A DNA stretch of 64,000 nt, from NCBI RefSeq assembly GCF_026914185.1, contig NC_070575.1:2997001-3061000 (forward strand), given 5' to 3'. Made by a program: the position numbers and the translations under genes. The DNA is from Puccinia triticina (Eukaryota > Basidiomycota > Pucciniomycetes > Pucciniales > Pucciniaceae). Of this stretch, positions 21,600 through 34,048 are shown in pieces (within the stretch, counting starts at the first letter, position 1; each line of letters opens with the position of its first letter). Under the pieces are notes generated by a model. It saw nothing but the letters and a program-made list of their open reading frames with translations. It was not told where the DNA came from and searched no databases.

Positions 21600-23395
21600 T
21601 TTGGGGTCACATCCCTTATGCAGCAGCTATAATCTGATCAGTTGCCAAATAGCACTACTTTGGTTGTTTCTTGGTGTTTCTGCAACTATATCTCATCCCA
21701 GCCTGGTAATTCTTCCAAAATATTGGTACCAAAATGTTTACAAGCACAAAAAGTTTCATAATGTACTTTTTCTGACCACAAAACCCCCAAATGTAGCACC
21801 TACAGTCTGATCAGTTTCCAAATATCACTACTTTGTAAGCTTCTTGGTTTTTCTGCCACTATATCTCATCCCAGCGTGGGAATTCTTCTGTCATATTGTA
21901 ACAAAAATATTCACAAGCCTCAAAAGTTTCATTACGTACCTTTACTGACCACAAAACCCCCAAATGTAGCAGCTACAGTCTGATCAGTTTCCAAATATCA
22001 CTACTTTGGTAGTTTCTGGGTGTTTCTGCCACTGTATCTCATCCCAGCGTGGGTATTCTTCTGCCATATGGTAACCAAAATGTTAACAAGCCCCCAAAGC
22101 TCCATTAAGTACCTTTTCTGACCACAAAACCCCCAAATGTAGCAGCTACAGTCTGATCAGTTTCCAAATATCACTACTTTGGTAGTTTCTGGGTGTTTCT
22201 GCCACTGTATCTCATCCCAGCGTGGGTATTCTTCTGCCATATGGTAACCAAAATGTTAACAAGCCCCCAAAGCTCCATTAAGTACCTTTTCTGACCACAA
22301 AACCCCCAAATGTAGCAGCTACAGTCTGATCAGTTTCCAAATATCACTACTTTGGTAGTTTCTGGGTGTTTCTGCCACTGTATCTCATCCCAGCGTGGGT
22401 ATTCTTCTGCCATATGGTAACCAAAATGTTAACAAGCCCCCAAAGCTCCATTAAGTACCTTTTCTGACCACAAAACCCCCAAATGTAGCAGCTACAGTCT
22501 GATCAGTTTCCAAATATCACTACTTTGGTAGTTTCTGGGTGTTTCTGCCACTGTATCTCATCCCAGCGTGGGAATTCCTCTGCCATGTGATTACCAAAAT
22601 GTTAACAAGCCCCCAAAGTTTTATTTTGTACCTTTGCTGACCACAAAACCCCCAAATGTAGCAGCTACAGTCTGATCAGTTTCCAAATATCACTACTTTG
22701 GTAGCTTCTGGGTGTTTCTGCCACTGTATCTCATCCCAGCGTGGGTATTCTTCTGCCATATGGTAACCAAAATGTTAACAAGCCCCCAAAGCTCCCTTAA
22801 GTACCTTTTCTAACCACAAAACCCCCGAATGTAGCAGCTACAGTCTGATCAGTTTCCAAATATCACTACTTTGGTATTTTCTGGGTGTTTCTGCCACTGT
22901 ATCTCATCCCAGCGTGATAATTCCTCTGCCATGTGATTGCCAAGATGTTTACAAGCCCGCAAAATTTCATTTTGTACCTTTGCTGACCACAAAACCCCCA
23001 ATTGTAGCAGCTACAGTCTGATCAGTTTCCAAATATCACTACTTTGGCAGTTTCTGGGTGTTTCTGCCACTTTATCTCATCCCAGCGTGGGTATTACTCT
23101 GCCATATGGTTACCAAAATGTTCAATAGCCCCCATAGTTTCATTGTGTACCTTTGCTGACCACAAAACCCCCAAATGTAGCAGCCACAGTCTGATCAGTT
23201 TCCAAATATCACTTCTTTGGCTGTTTCTGGGTGTTTCTGCCACTATATCTCATCCAGAGTGGGTATTCTTCTGCCATATGTTTACCAAAATGTTGAAAAA
23301 TCCCCAGTTTCATTAGTTACCTTGGCTGACCACAAAACCCCCAAATGAAGCAGCTACAGTCTGATCAGTTTCCATATATCACTACTTTGGCAGTT
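21600..23395 (+). repeat. 173-bp satellite array, left arm of copy 1
   Basis: About ten head-to-tail units. The phrase GTAGCAGCTACAGTCTGATC recurs at 21966, 22139, 22312, 22485, 22658, 22831, 23004 and 23177 (minor base changes), exactly 173 bp apart, then 170 bp to the next. Several neighbouring units (21966-22560) are nearly identical, implying recent homogenisation. Each unit contains CACTACTTTGGTAGTTTC, which resembles the element's own terminus CACTACCAAG when read on the other strand. Confidence 0.95.
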
Positions 23396-23399
23396 TCTA

Positions 23400-25400
23400 A
23401 GTAGTGATATTTGGAAACTGATCAGATTGTTACATTTGGTGGTTTTGTGGTCAGCAAAGGTACATAATGAAACTTGGAGGCCTGTGAACATTTTGGAAAC
23501 CATATGGCAGAACAATACCCACGCTGGGATGAGATACAGTGGCAGGAACACCCACTCCCAGAAACTGCCATAGTAGTGATATCTGGAAACTGATCAGACT
23601 GTAGCTGCTACATTTGGGGGTTTTGTGGTGAACAAAGGTACGTAATGAAATTTTGGACGCTTGTAAACATTTTGGTAACCATATGGCAGAAGAATTCCCA
23701 CACTGGGATGAGATATAGTGGCAGAAACACCCAGAAACAGCCAAAGAAGTGATATTTGGAAACTGATCAGACTGTGGCTGCTACATGTGGGGGTTTTGTG
23801 GTCAGTAAAGGAACATAGTGGAACTTTGAGGGCTTGTCAACATTTTTGTAGCCATATGGCAGAAGGATACTCACGGTGGGATAAGATATAGTTGCAGAAA
23901 CACCCAAAAACTGCCAAAGTAGTGAAATTTGGAAACTGATCAGACTGTAGCTGCTACACTTGGGGGTTTTGTGGTGAACAAAGGTACGTAATGAAATTTT
24001 TAACGCTTCTTAACATTTTGGTATCCATATGGCAGAAGAATACCCACGCTGGGATGAGACATAGTGGCAGAAACACCCGGAAACTACCAAAGTAGTGATA
24101 TTTGGAAACTGATCAGACTGTAGTTGCTACATTTGGGAGTTTTGTGGTGCAAAAGAAGGTACGTTGTGAAATTTTGGAAGCTTGTCAACATTTTAATAAC
24201 CATATGGCAGAAGAATACCCACGCTGGGATGAGATACAGTGGCAGAAACACCCAGAAACTGCCAAAATAGTGATATTTTGAAACTGATCAAACTGTTGCT
24301 GCTACATTTGGTGGTTTTGCGGTCAGCAAAGGTACATAATGAAACTTGGAGGCCTGTGAACATTTTGGAAACCATATGGCAGAAAAATACCCACGCTGGG
24401 ATGAGATACAGTGGCAGAAACACCCACTCCCAGAAACTGCCATAGTAGTGATATCTGGAAACTGATCAGACTGTAGCTGCTACATTTGGGGGTTTTGTGG
24501 TGAACAAAGGTACGTAATGAAATTTTGGACGCTTGTAAACATTTTGGTAACCATATGGCAGAAGAATACCCACGCTGGGATGAGATATAGTGGCAGAAAC
24601 ACCCAGAAACTAACAAAGTCGTGATATTTGAAAACTGATCAGACTGTAGCTGCTACATTTGGGGGTTTTGTGGTCAGTAAAGGTACATAATGGAAATTTT
24701 GCCGCTTTTAAACATTTTGGTAACACTCTGGCAGAAGAATTCCCACTCTGGGATGAGATATAGTGACAGAAACACCCAGAAACTACTAAAGTAGTGATAT
24801 TAGGAAACTGATCAGACTGTAAATGCTACATGTGGGGGTTTTGTGGTCAGTAAAGGAACATAGTGGAACTTTGAGGGCTTGTCAACATTTTGGTAACCAT
24901 ATGGCAGAAGAATTCCCACGCTGGGAAGAGATATAGTGGCAGAAACACCCAGAAACTGCCAAAGTAGTGATATTTGGAAACTGATCAGACTGTAGCTGCT
25001 AAATTTGGGGGTTTTGTGGTCAGTAAAGGTACATAATGAAATTTTTGAGGCTTGTGAATATTTTTGTTACAATATGACAGAAGAATTCCCACTCTGGGAT
25101 GAGATATAGTGGCAGAAAAACCAAGAAGCTACCAAAGTAGTGATATCCGGAAAATGATCAGACTGTAGGTGCTACATTTGGGGGCACCTGTGGTCAGCAA
25201 AAATACATTATGAAACTTTGTGTGCTTGTCAACATTTTGGTAACAATATTTTGGAAGAATTACCAGGCTGGGATGAGATATTGTTGCAGAAACACCAAGA
25301 AACAACCAAAGTAGTGCTATTTGGCAACTGATCAGATTATAGCTGCTGCATAAGGGATGTGACCCCAAAAACAATATTTCTGGGTTTCATATGCAGAAAA
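23400..25400 (-). repeat. 173-bp satellite array, right arm of copy 1
   Basis: The same monomer in inverted orientation (CTGATCAGACTGTAGCTGCTAC) for about eleven units. Two neighbouring stretches (about 23400-23750 and 24240-24600) are nearly identical over two units, a higher-order duplication within the array. It faces the left array directly at about 23398. Confidence 0.95.
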
Positions 25401-25794
25401 ATTTCCCAATGAAATCTTCTGAGGAAATATTCCTCATCAATCTGTGATCAATAACAAAAGTAGATAAAAAACTGATAAAAATATGCTAAACCATGGTAAA
25501 CTAATTTCAAAAAGGCCTTCTATGCATGTAGTCCTCCCAGTATGATATGCAATATCTTCAGGAAGTTCAACCAACCAAGAATGAGTGCAGGATGGTATCA
25601 TGAGAAAGGTCAGGGGCCATTTTTTTCCCCTTTTTGAAAAAAAGTAGATTTGGAGACTTCTGATAACATCAATTGTTGATGTAAACAAAAGAAAAAAAAA
25701 ATTTGAGACCCCTCAGCTACCCTGGATTAATCCTAAAACTTGCATTTTCAGGAAGAATTGAATGGTGTATGTAGCAATTCATGAATTTTATCAA

Positions 25795-27141
25795 GGGGCT
25801 TACTAAATGTACCCGGTTTTTCCGCGTTTGTACCTGGTTTTTGCGTACCCCCTTTTCCGCATGCGTACCCGGTTTTTTTCCACTCATTTCTACGCAAAGC
25901 AAATAATATCAAAATTCATCTAAAATGATGAACATAATTATCATGCAATCAGAATTTCAAAAAACTCAATTTCCAAATGATTAATTAATTTGTACCCAGT
26001 TTTTTGCATACATGCTTTTTTTGGGGTGAATACTAAGGGTATAGCTTTTTTGTTACATGCCCCAGCCGCACAAAAACCTCAGGACACTTATAATTGTGGA
26101 TATTCTACATCCCCTGAAATTTTTTGGATTTTCAGGGAGTGGGCGGTGGGCTTAGTAGGAAAATTCCCGCTAACTGAATAACATTTTTGTTACAATTCCA
26201 AACAAGCTAAAAATTTCAGGAATATTTAAAATCTGTATAATCTCTGTGTCCTGAAATTTTCAGCAATGGTGTGGCATAAAAACATGAAATATAAGGGGTG
26301 TGCGGCAGTCTTGAGGGGAAAAATCCGGCTAATTGAATAGCTTTTTTGTTACATATCACAGCAGCCCAAAAGCTCGAGTAAACTTTCAAATATGCATCTT
26401 TTCCTTGACCTTGAATTTTTAGCAATGTTGTGGCATCAGAACATGAGTTATATGGGGTGCGCAGTAGTAGGTATTATGACTACTGCGCATCCCTTATATC
26501 TCAGGTTATGATGCCACAACATTTCTAAAAATGTCAGGTCACAGAGGATATTCATATTTGAAATTTAAATCAAGTTTTTAGACTGCTGTGATATGTAACA
26601 AAAAAGCTATTCAATTAGCTGGATTTTTCCCCTTAAGACTGCCGCACACCCCTTATATCTCATGTTTTTATGCCACCCCATTGCTAAAAATTTCAGGACA
26701 TGGAGAATATACAGATTTTAAATATTCCTGAAATTTTTAGCTTTTTTGGAAATGTAACAAAAAAGTTATCCAGTTAGCGGGAAATTTCCTACTAAGCCCA
26801 CCGCGCACTCCCTGAAAATCCTAAAAATTTCAGGGAATGTAGAATATTCACAATCATAAGTGCCCTGAAATTATTTGGCGGCTGGGGCATGTAACAAAAA
26901 AGTTATTCCCCAAGTATATAACCCAGAAAAGGGGGTATGCAAAAAAAATAATTAATTAATTTTAATTGGTTTTTTTGGTATTCTGATTGCATGACAATTT
27001 TGTTCATCATTTTTGACCAATTTTGATATTACTTGCGTCGCATAGAAATGAGTAGAAAAAAACCGGGTACGCACGCGGAAAAGGGGGTACGCAAAAACCG
27101 GGTACAAACGCGGAAAGACCCGGGTACGTTTAGTAACCCCC
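25795..27141. mobile_element. 1.35-kb palindromic foldback element nested in copy 1
   Basis: Ends GGGGCTTACTAAATGTACCC and, inverted, GGGGGTTACTAAACGTACCC, flanked by TTTATCAA at 25787-25794 and 27142-27149, an exact 8-bp duplication. The undisturbed left arm of copy 1 carries TTTATCAA's complement once, supporting insertion. Almost the whole element is one inverted repeat centred near 26470, with GTACCCGGTTTTTGCGTACC-type repeats near each end. It has no ORF of substance. The 8-bp duplication suggests a hAT-type transposase, but the G-run terminus is unusual for that group. Confidence 0.8.
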
Positions 27142-27313
27142 TTTATCAAAAAAAAAAAAAAAAGATTCCTGCGGCTTGAAGCTAACACAGGGGGAAGGAG
27201 AGAGATTATAGAAGAGTATTCGGGAGACATGGAAAACAGACAAAGGTATCAACAGGAATAAAAAAAAAAAATGATCAATATACAACATTGCAAATTCATC
27301 CATCTTGATAGTG

Positions 27314-28150
27314 AAAGGATCCAACCACAAAGCAGCGGTTAGTGGTATACTAGACATACTGAGCAAGCACAATCTATGGCTAAAACCCAAAAAATGCGAG
27401 TTCTTGAGAGGAGAAGTCAAATATCTAGGCCTACTTATATCTTGCAACAGGTTGAGGATGGACCCGACAAAGGTCAAGGCTGTGACGGAGTGGCCGGTGC
27501 CCGTGAACGTGACCAAACTACAACGGTTCATTGGTTTTGCCAATTTTTACCGGCGCTTCATAGATCACTTCTCAGGAACAACAAGACCACTGCACGACCT
27601 AACCAAGCTGGGCACAAGATTTGTATGGGACAGGCGCTGTCAAGCCACGTTTGACGCATTGAAAATGGCTTTTACCACAGCCCCTATCTTGAAAATAGCC
27701 GACCCGTACCAACCATTTGTACTGGAGTGCGACTGCTCTGACTTTGCCCTTGGCGCGGTCCTGTCGCAAGCCTGTACCAAGGAAAATCTCCTTCATCTGG
27801 TCGCTTACCTATTGCGGTCTTTGATACAGGCAGAGCGGAATTACGAAATTTTTGACAAAGAGTTGTTGGCAATAGTGGTATCTTTCAAAGAATGGTGCCA
27901 TTATCTAGAAGGCAACCCTAACAGACTGAAAGCTATTGTCTACACAGACCACCGCAACCTCAAAAATTTCATGACTATCAAAAACTGACTCGACGCCAGG
28001 CAAGATGGGCGGAGACATTAGGGTGCTTTGATTTTGACATTGTATTCCGTCCGGGGCAGCAGGCAGCAAAACCCAATGCGCTGTCCAGACGACCCAATTT
28101 GGCGCCGTCAAAGGCGGACAAGCTCAGTTTTGGACAGCTGCTACAACCGA
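27314..28150 (+). pseudogene. Ty3/gypsy chromovirus RT C-terminus and RNase H
   Basis: Resumes RT after CACTA copy 1: LKPKKCEFLRGEVKYLGL, then the connection and RNase H region with FVLECDCSDFALGAVLSQ, NYEIFDKELLAIV and YTDHRNLKNF. The frame is lost at 27986-27988; the sequence continues one frame over from 27985 (TRRQARWAE), which a single A lost from the AAAAA run at 27980-27984 would explain. Coding similarity (QARWAETLGCFDFDIVFRPG, ALSRRPN) goes on to about 28130. RNase H acidic residues are visible in ECDCSD and DKELL. Confidence 0.85.
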
Positions 28151-28421
28151 ACATATCACACCCAAGACGTTTGCGGAAGTGGCGGCGTTCAACACGTGGT
28201 TTGAGGACAAATCGGTGGAGTTAGAAGACGCAGGACATTGGTTCGAGGGGGATGTTATGGGACTTGGAGAAAAAACGGCGGACAACAAGAGGGACGCACC
28301 AGAGATTCTGACAGATATTGAGCTGATAAGTGATATCCGTGACGCAACGCGCGCTGACGCTTGACTGACTGGACTTGTCAACAGACAACAGAGCAAAGAT
28401 CAACCTGGCGGTCAAAAATTT

Positions 28422-28685
28422 GTGTTAAGGGACGGTGTGGTGTACAGGGGGGGAGTGATTCAGGTACCAGCAAACAACAAGCTCAAGAAAGCAATCCTAC
28501 AAAGTTGTCACAAATGTCGCCTAGCGGGCCAACCCGGAAGATCAAAGACACTGGCTCTAGTACGCCAATGCTTTGATTGGCCGGGGATCAAGAAATTTGT
28601 CCACCAGTACGTGGACGGATGTGGGTCTTGTCAAAGAGTTAAGTCTTTGACCCAGAAGCCCTTTGGGACACTAGAAACCCTCCCC
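28422..28685 (+). pseudogene. Chromovirus integrase zinc-binding domain
   Basis: LRDGVVYRGG is followed by an H2C2-type integrase N-terminus: HKCRLAGQPGRSKT, then the WPGIKKFV helix and CGSCQR. The second His of the usual AGHPG motif is Gln. The frame runs on towards the integrase core but is cut at 28689 by CACTA copy 2. The stretch 28150-28420 upstream is more degraded and out of frame in places. Confidence 0.8.
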
Positions 28686-29339
28686 ATACACTACCAAGAT
28701 GTCTGAATTTGCGATGTTGTATATTGATCAATATAGCGTATATTGATCAATTTTTTTTATTCCGCTTGATAACTTTGTCTGTGTTCCATGTCTCCTTAAT
28801 ACTCTTCCATAATCTCTCTCCTTCCCCCTGGGCTAGCTTCAAGCCACAGGAATCTTTTTTTTTTTGCCTGATAACATTCGTAAATTTCTACATACACCAT
28901 TCAATTCTTCATGAAAAAAAGACATTGCAAGTTTTAGGATTAGTCCAGGATGGCTGAGGGGTCTCAATTTTTTTTTTCTTTTTTTTTACTTCAACAGTTG
29001 ATGTTATCAGAAGTCTCCAAATCTACTTTTGTTCAAAAAAGGAAGAAATTGACCCCTGACCTGTCTCATGATACCATCCTGCACACATTGTTAATTTGGT
29101 TGGTTTAACTTCCTCAAGATATTCCACATCATACTTGAAGTGCTACATTCATGGAAGGCCTTTTTGAAATTAGTTTACAAATTACCATGGTTTAGCATAT
29201 TTGTGTCAGGTTCCCTTTTTTATTTACTTTTTGTCAACCACGGATTAATGAGGAATATTTCCACAGAAAATTTCATTGGACAATTGTTCTGCATAGAAAA
29301 CCCAGAAATATTGTGTTTGGGGTCACATCCATTATGCAG

Positions 29340-30835
29340 CAGCTACAATCTAATCAGTTGCCAAATATCAATACTGTAGTAGTTTCTTGGTGCTTCTGCC
29401 ACTATATCTCATCCCAGTGTGGGAATTCTTCCAAGATATTGTTTCACAAATGTTGAAAAGCGCCCAACGTTTCATTATGTACCTTTTTGTGTACCTTTAA
29501 TGACCACAAAACCCCCAAATGTAGTAGCTACAGTCTGATCGGTTCCCAAATATCACTACTTTGGTAGTTTCTTGGTGTTTCTGCCACTATATCTCATCCC
29601 AGCGTGAGAATCCTTCTGCCATATGGTTGCCAAAATGTTAAGAGGCCCCCAAAGATTCATTATGTACCGTTACTGACCACAAAACCCCCAAATGTAGCAG
29701 CTACAGTCTGATCAGTTCCCAAATATTACTACTTTGGTAGTTTCTTGGTGTTTCTGCCACTATATCTCATCACAGCGTGGGAATCCTTCTGACATATCGT
29801 TAAAACAATGTTTAGGGGCCCCCAAAGCTGCAATATGTACCTTTAATCACCACAAAACCCCCAAATGTAGAAGCTACAGTCTGATCAGTTCCCAAATATC
29901 ACCACTTTGGTAGTTTCTTGGTGTTTCTGCCACTATATCTCATCTGAGCATGGGAAATCTTCTGCCATGTAGTTAGCAAAATGTACACAAGCCCCCAAAC
30001 TTTCATTATGTACCTTTACTTCCCACAAAACCCCCAAATGTAGAAGCTGCAGTCTGATCAGTTCCCAAACATCACTACTTTGGTAGTTTCTTGGTGTTTA
30101 AGCCACTATATCTCATCTCAGCATGGGAATCCTTCTGCCATATGGTTACCAAAGTGTTTGGAGGTTCTCAAAGACTCATTATGTACCTTTAATCACCACA
30201 AAACCCCCAAATGTAGCAGCTACAGTCTGATCAGTTTCCAAATATCACTACTTTGGTAGTTTCTTGGTGTTTCTGCCACTATATCTCATCCCAGCCAGGG
30301 AATCCTTCTGCCTAATGGTTAGCAAGCTATTGACCGGCCCCCAAAGTTTCATTACGTACCCTTACTGACCACAAAACCTCCAAATGTAGCAGCTACAGTC
30401 TGGTTGGTTCCCGAATATCAACACTTTGGTAGTTTCTTGGTGTTTCTGCCACTATATCTCATCTCAGCGTGGAAATCCTTCCGCCATATGGTTACAAAAA
30501 TGTCCATAGGCCACCAAAGTTTCATTATGTACCTTTACTGACCACAAAACCCCAAAATGTAGCAGCTACAGTCTGATCAGTTCCCAAATATCACCACTTT
30601 GGTAGTTTCTTGGTGTTTCTGCCACTATATCTCATCCCAGCGTGGGAATCCTTCTATGATATTGTTATCAAAAAGTTTACAGGCCCCCAAAGATTCATTT
30701 TGTATCTTTAATCACCACAAAACCCCCAAATGCAGAAGGTACAGTCTGATCAGTTCCCAAATATCAACACTTTGGTAGTTTCTTGGTGTTTCTGGCACTA
30801 TATATCATTCCAGCGTGGGAATCCTTCTTCCATAT
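29340..30835 (+). repeat. 173-bp satellite array, left arm of copy 2
   Basis: About 8.5 units. The homologous point of the monomer falls at 29521, 29694, 29867, 30040, 30213, 30386, 30559 and 30732, every step exactly 173 bp. Units differ by substitutions (about 10-15% by eye) but not by indels at this scale. They read TTCCCAAATATCACTACTTTGGTAGTTTCTTGG where copy 1 units mostly have a GGG variant, so each copy has its own subfamily. Confidence 0.95.
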
Positions 30836-31464
30836 CCAAGTTTATTAAAGCCTCTGAATCACAAAACAAACCTTCAAGGTTTTCCCCTACAAATCTCCAA
30901 AAATCACAAAAAGAAAATCAAGGGTTTCCCCTTTACAACTTGCATGAAAAAAACATGGAGGGTTTTCCCTCTTGAAATGCCAAAATCAACAAAAACCTGC
31001 AAACAGCCACCTAACATCAGCAAGCTGATGCACCATGGCCCACCGTCCATCCCTGTCTAGCAGGGTTAAAAAACAGTGAGAGGATGACCCCCAGCGCGCC
31101 GCATTGAAGGCATTATGCAAAGGGGGGCCAACGAGTTTAGCCCCTCAAACTGTGCAAGTTGAAAAGCAGAGGGGGTTGAGGATGAACCGCACGCTGGAAG
31201 TACAGCGGCAGAGGACGTCCTGGGGGACACAAACAAGCAAGCCAAACCTCTTTTTATAAACAATCTGGCACTACCTAGCACTCAACAGACTCCACCAGCG
31301 CACTTGACTGCCAAATCCGTCTAGCCTTGACAACTCCGCCACCGCCATGCACATCCGGTATCTCTGACCTGCATGGCGGTGCTTTGACTGGCTAGGCGTT
31401 GTCAACAAGACTGGAGTTTTTGCTGAGACCCTGGTCTCCCACCCATCTAATATACATACATACA

Positions 31465-32171
31465 ATGAAGTCACCACCTCGCCATTTTACTTGCCAGGGG
31501 CGCGCGTGCTCACACCACAACCCTTGCCCCTCTTGCCGCTGTTCTGCCTCCCAGCCGTTCCCTCGCCAACCACCAGACATGCGAACCAGCTGCTACAGCC
31601 ACCTCCATCCAAAACCAAAACCAACACCCAACAGACCAACAGCAGGGATCCAACCCTCACCCTGAATCAGACACACCATTGACCTGATCCCGCTCAATAT
31701 CCCGCCCCCCGCTACTACACCCACACCCCTTAAATACCCGTATCCTGAAACACTCAACTGCACACAAGTCACCGGCAAAGGTGAGCCCCCCCCCCACACA
31801 CACATACTCTCTCTCTCTCACAAACCACTACTGAAACAGCCTGTGGGTTTTTGCCCGTAGATTCTGGATTTTGAGATCAGTAATATGCCTTGCTCCTTGC
31901 AATCAACAGCGCCCTGGAACGGACAAATGTCAAGCAACAGAGTAATATCCGGACGCTGAAAGCCTGGCTGGCCGGGGCCGGGCCCCTCTGTCATCCAAGC
32001 AACGCCAGCGAATTGAGCAAGTCTGCCTTTGGCGGGACTGCTGCTGCTACTGCGGGGGGCGAGGAGGACAAGCCACTGGAGGGCCTATTTGCTCAGGACC
32101 CGCTCTTTTCTCACCTCATCCACGCCATCCAGCCCTCATCCACAACGCCTCCAATGCACTTGTCCCCCTAA
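31465..32171 (+). CDS. Possible captured host gene fragment
   Basis: The stretch 31890-32171 encodes a hydrophilic protein segment (LERTNVKQQSNIRTLKAWLAG, then acidic GGEEDKPLEGLFAQDPLFSH) ending at a stop. A GTGAGC donor near 31781 and a TTGCCCGTAG acceptor near 31860 could join it to an upstream exon starting at ATG 31465. The Pro/Ser-rich upstream frames are less convincing. The composition is GC-richer than the satellite arms, consistent with captured DNA. The family is not recognised, and a chance ORF cannot be excluded. Confidence 0.3.
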
Positions 32172-33011
32172 CCCCTCCGCACCCCTGCTTCATCCACCAA
32201 AAAACCAGCCTGGGCAAGCTGCACATAAAACCCCTTAATCCGCTTGCACCAACGGCCTCAACCTGCGCAAAATTGAACAGCATGCTGACCTCTTGATCTT
32301 TTCTGTATCAAACTTGTTAGCCAAAACAGCTGATCAAGCCATTAGAAGACCCAAACCGGGTATTCATCACCAAGATCCTCAACACCAACGCCCAGCTGAG
32401 CTCTTCCTGCTTCAACCCGCCCGCCAAGCCCCCCACGCCAACTTTCTCATGGGAGGTGCCCGGAGAGCGCAGCTCCTAAGGCCCCAATGTCCACACAGCC
32501 ACAGGGACACACCCAGCGCTACCTGAGTCGGAGTTCTCCTGCAGCTAGAGTGATACTCTGGGAATTTCCCAGAGAGGCAATGATGCCATAGAACTTGCGC
32601 CAGAGAGAGGCGGCAAGTTCTAGAGCCAGGCTTGCAAAGCCTAGGTTTCTCCCTGGGAAAGCAGAGGCCTTCATAAGGAGGCCAACAAAGCAGCCGCTGG
32701 CAGCAGGAGTTTTCCCTGCTCCATCTCAGCTTTGTCGTACTTCTTTTCCCGGGAGAAACATTTTTCTTTTTTCACACCGCCCACCCACCCATCAAGACAG
32801 AGCCCAGGAGTGGGGCTTAGCGGCTCGTCCCCCACTCCCTGGACTCTCATTTGCTGTTTCTGCTTGGAAATTTGTCTTGAAACTGCCAGCCAGGATGAAC
32901 CTGGCCACACTGGCAGCAAGAGACCACTTTCCCCTTTGACCCACACATGCCTAGGCGCATAGTGAGAAACGGGCTCCCCTCCCGGTGTGAGAAATAAGAG
33001 TGGTTAGCTGG

Positions 33012-33832
33012 TGTAGAATGTCCGCTGACTGCCTTCTTCAAGAATATTGAGGTGCGGGCTGTGTGATTGTCGGTAACTCGGCTCCGCACTGCTACTTTCC
33101 GCTAGCCTTCAGCGCTCCTTTACCAAGCCTGATCTATAGCGTAATAATCCGCAAGTGAATAAAGCTCCGCACTTTGTAAGCACCAGAATCCGCAGTAACT
33201 CTCTAATAAGAATAAGAACACAGACAATCTCCCAATAACTCTTGTACGTTCGTAGTTGTAAGTACAAAATGATGAGTGAAATCCGTAATCAATGATAGGA
33301 TAAAGATAATAGGATGAGGAAAAGAAAGAGAAAACCCTCAGCCACCCCCCTCCTTCCCTCCACGCATGTCACCGTTCCCACCCAATCCCGCACACCTGAC
33401 ACTTTCCCGCACTAGTCCTCCAGCTCCGCCTGCTATCCCGCTTGTCACTCTCCCAGACTCCGCTCCTCTCTGACGCTTGCCCTCCCACCGTCCTCTGTCT
33501 AGCCCCCGTCAGTCGTTCTCTGGCCACCGCCTTCACCCCGGTTCCACCCGCTCTGGCTGTCATGGCTCACCCGCTGACGCGCCGCTACTACCAGTCCACG
33601 TGTGTAGTCCCGCCGCAGTCCAGCCCTGTCTTTTCTGCTCCGATCCAAATACCCAATCCGAAATCCGCAATCCGCAATCCGCAATCCGCAATCCGTGCAT
33701 TCCAATCCGCGCGTGACTTTCCGTAAGCTTTCCTAGTGTGCTTTCCTGACCTCATCCTCAGTGCTTATGTCACCGGAATGCACTCTGCCTGAGCGGCTTT
33801 GTGCATTCCCCGCCCGCATGGACATTCTACCA
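33012..33832. mobile_element. Candidate LTR-like repeat
   Basis: Starts TGTAGAATGTCCGC and ends GGACATTCTACCA, giving TG...CA ends that are inverted copies over about 10 bp. It contains the AATCCGC microsatellite. No target duplication is visible and no second copy is in the window, so this is weak. Confidence 0.3.
33654..33696. repeat. AATCCGC microsatellite
   Basis: Six consecutive 7-bp units, AATCCG followed by A, C or T, in GC-rich surroundings. Confidence 0.85.
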
Positions 33833-34048
33833 CGCTTGCCTATGTAAATCACCACACCGGAAGGAGGGCAGAGCCCCAACGCCTAGCGGCGTCAGACTCA
33901 GTAGCCGGCACAGGTGAACAGCGGAGAGACTGGCCCACGCCACAACGCGTGCGGGCAGTGCGCTGTCACCCTTTGCCCCCATGGGCGTGCATCCATGTGA
34001 GCGGGGTGGACAGTCTCTACCTACTCATGCACATCCAAACCCACCCGT

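Larger units (their letters stand above)
21010..27313. mobile_element. CACTA-ended satellite foldback element, copy 1
   Basis: A 6,304-bp insertion with ends CACTACCAAGGTGGATGAAT and, inverted, CACTATCAAGATGGATGAAT. The flanks are AAA at 21007-21009 and 27314-27316, a 3-bp duplication as for CACTA elements. Removing the insert with one AAA rejoins the RT frame exactly. The left arm (21010 to about 23395) and the right arm (about 23400-27313, less a nested 1.35-kb insert) are inverted copies of each other, each made of a unique terminal zone of about 530-600 bp followed by a tandem array of a 173-bp monomer. The arms meet with almost no spacer. There is no transposase gene. The single-stranded form would fold into one long hairpin. 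Confidence 0.9.

Noticed and set aside
21600..25400. Many ORFs of 60-97 aa with recurring SLISFQISLLWQFLG-type peptides, suggesting a repeat protein family
   Set aside because: They are translations of the 173-bp satellite in an open frame; no start context, and the open length follows the monomer rather than a gene.
25990..27230. ORFs across the GTACCCGG-rich palindrome as genes
   Set aside because: They arise within a near-perfect inverted repeat with a defined 8-bp target duplication and show no coding character.
32520..32960. Overlapping ORFs of 76-114 aa on both strands around 32.6-33.0 kb
   Set aside because: All six frames are open by GC-rich chance; none has splice support or a recognisable motif, and short inverted repeats suggest repeat-derived DNA.
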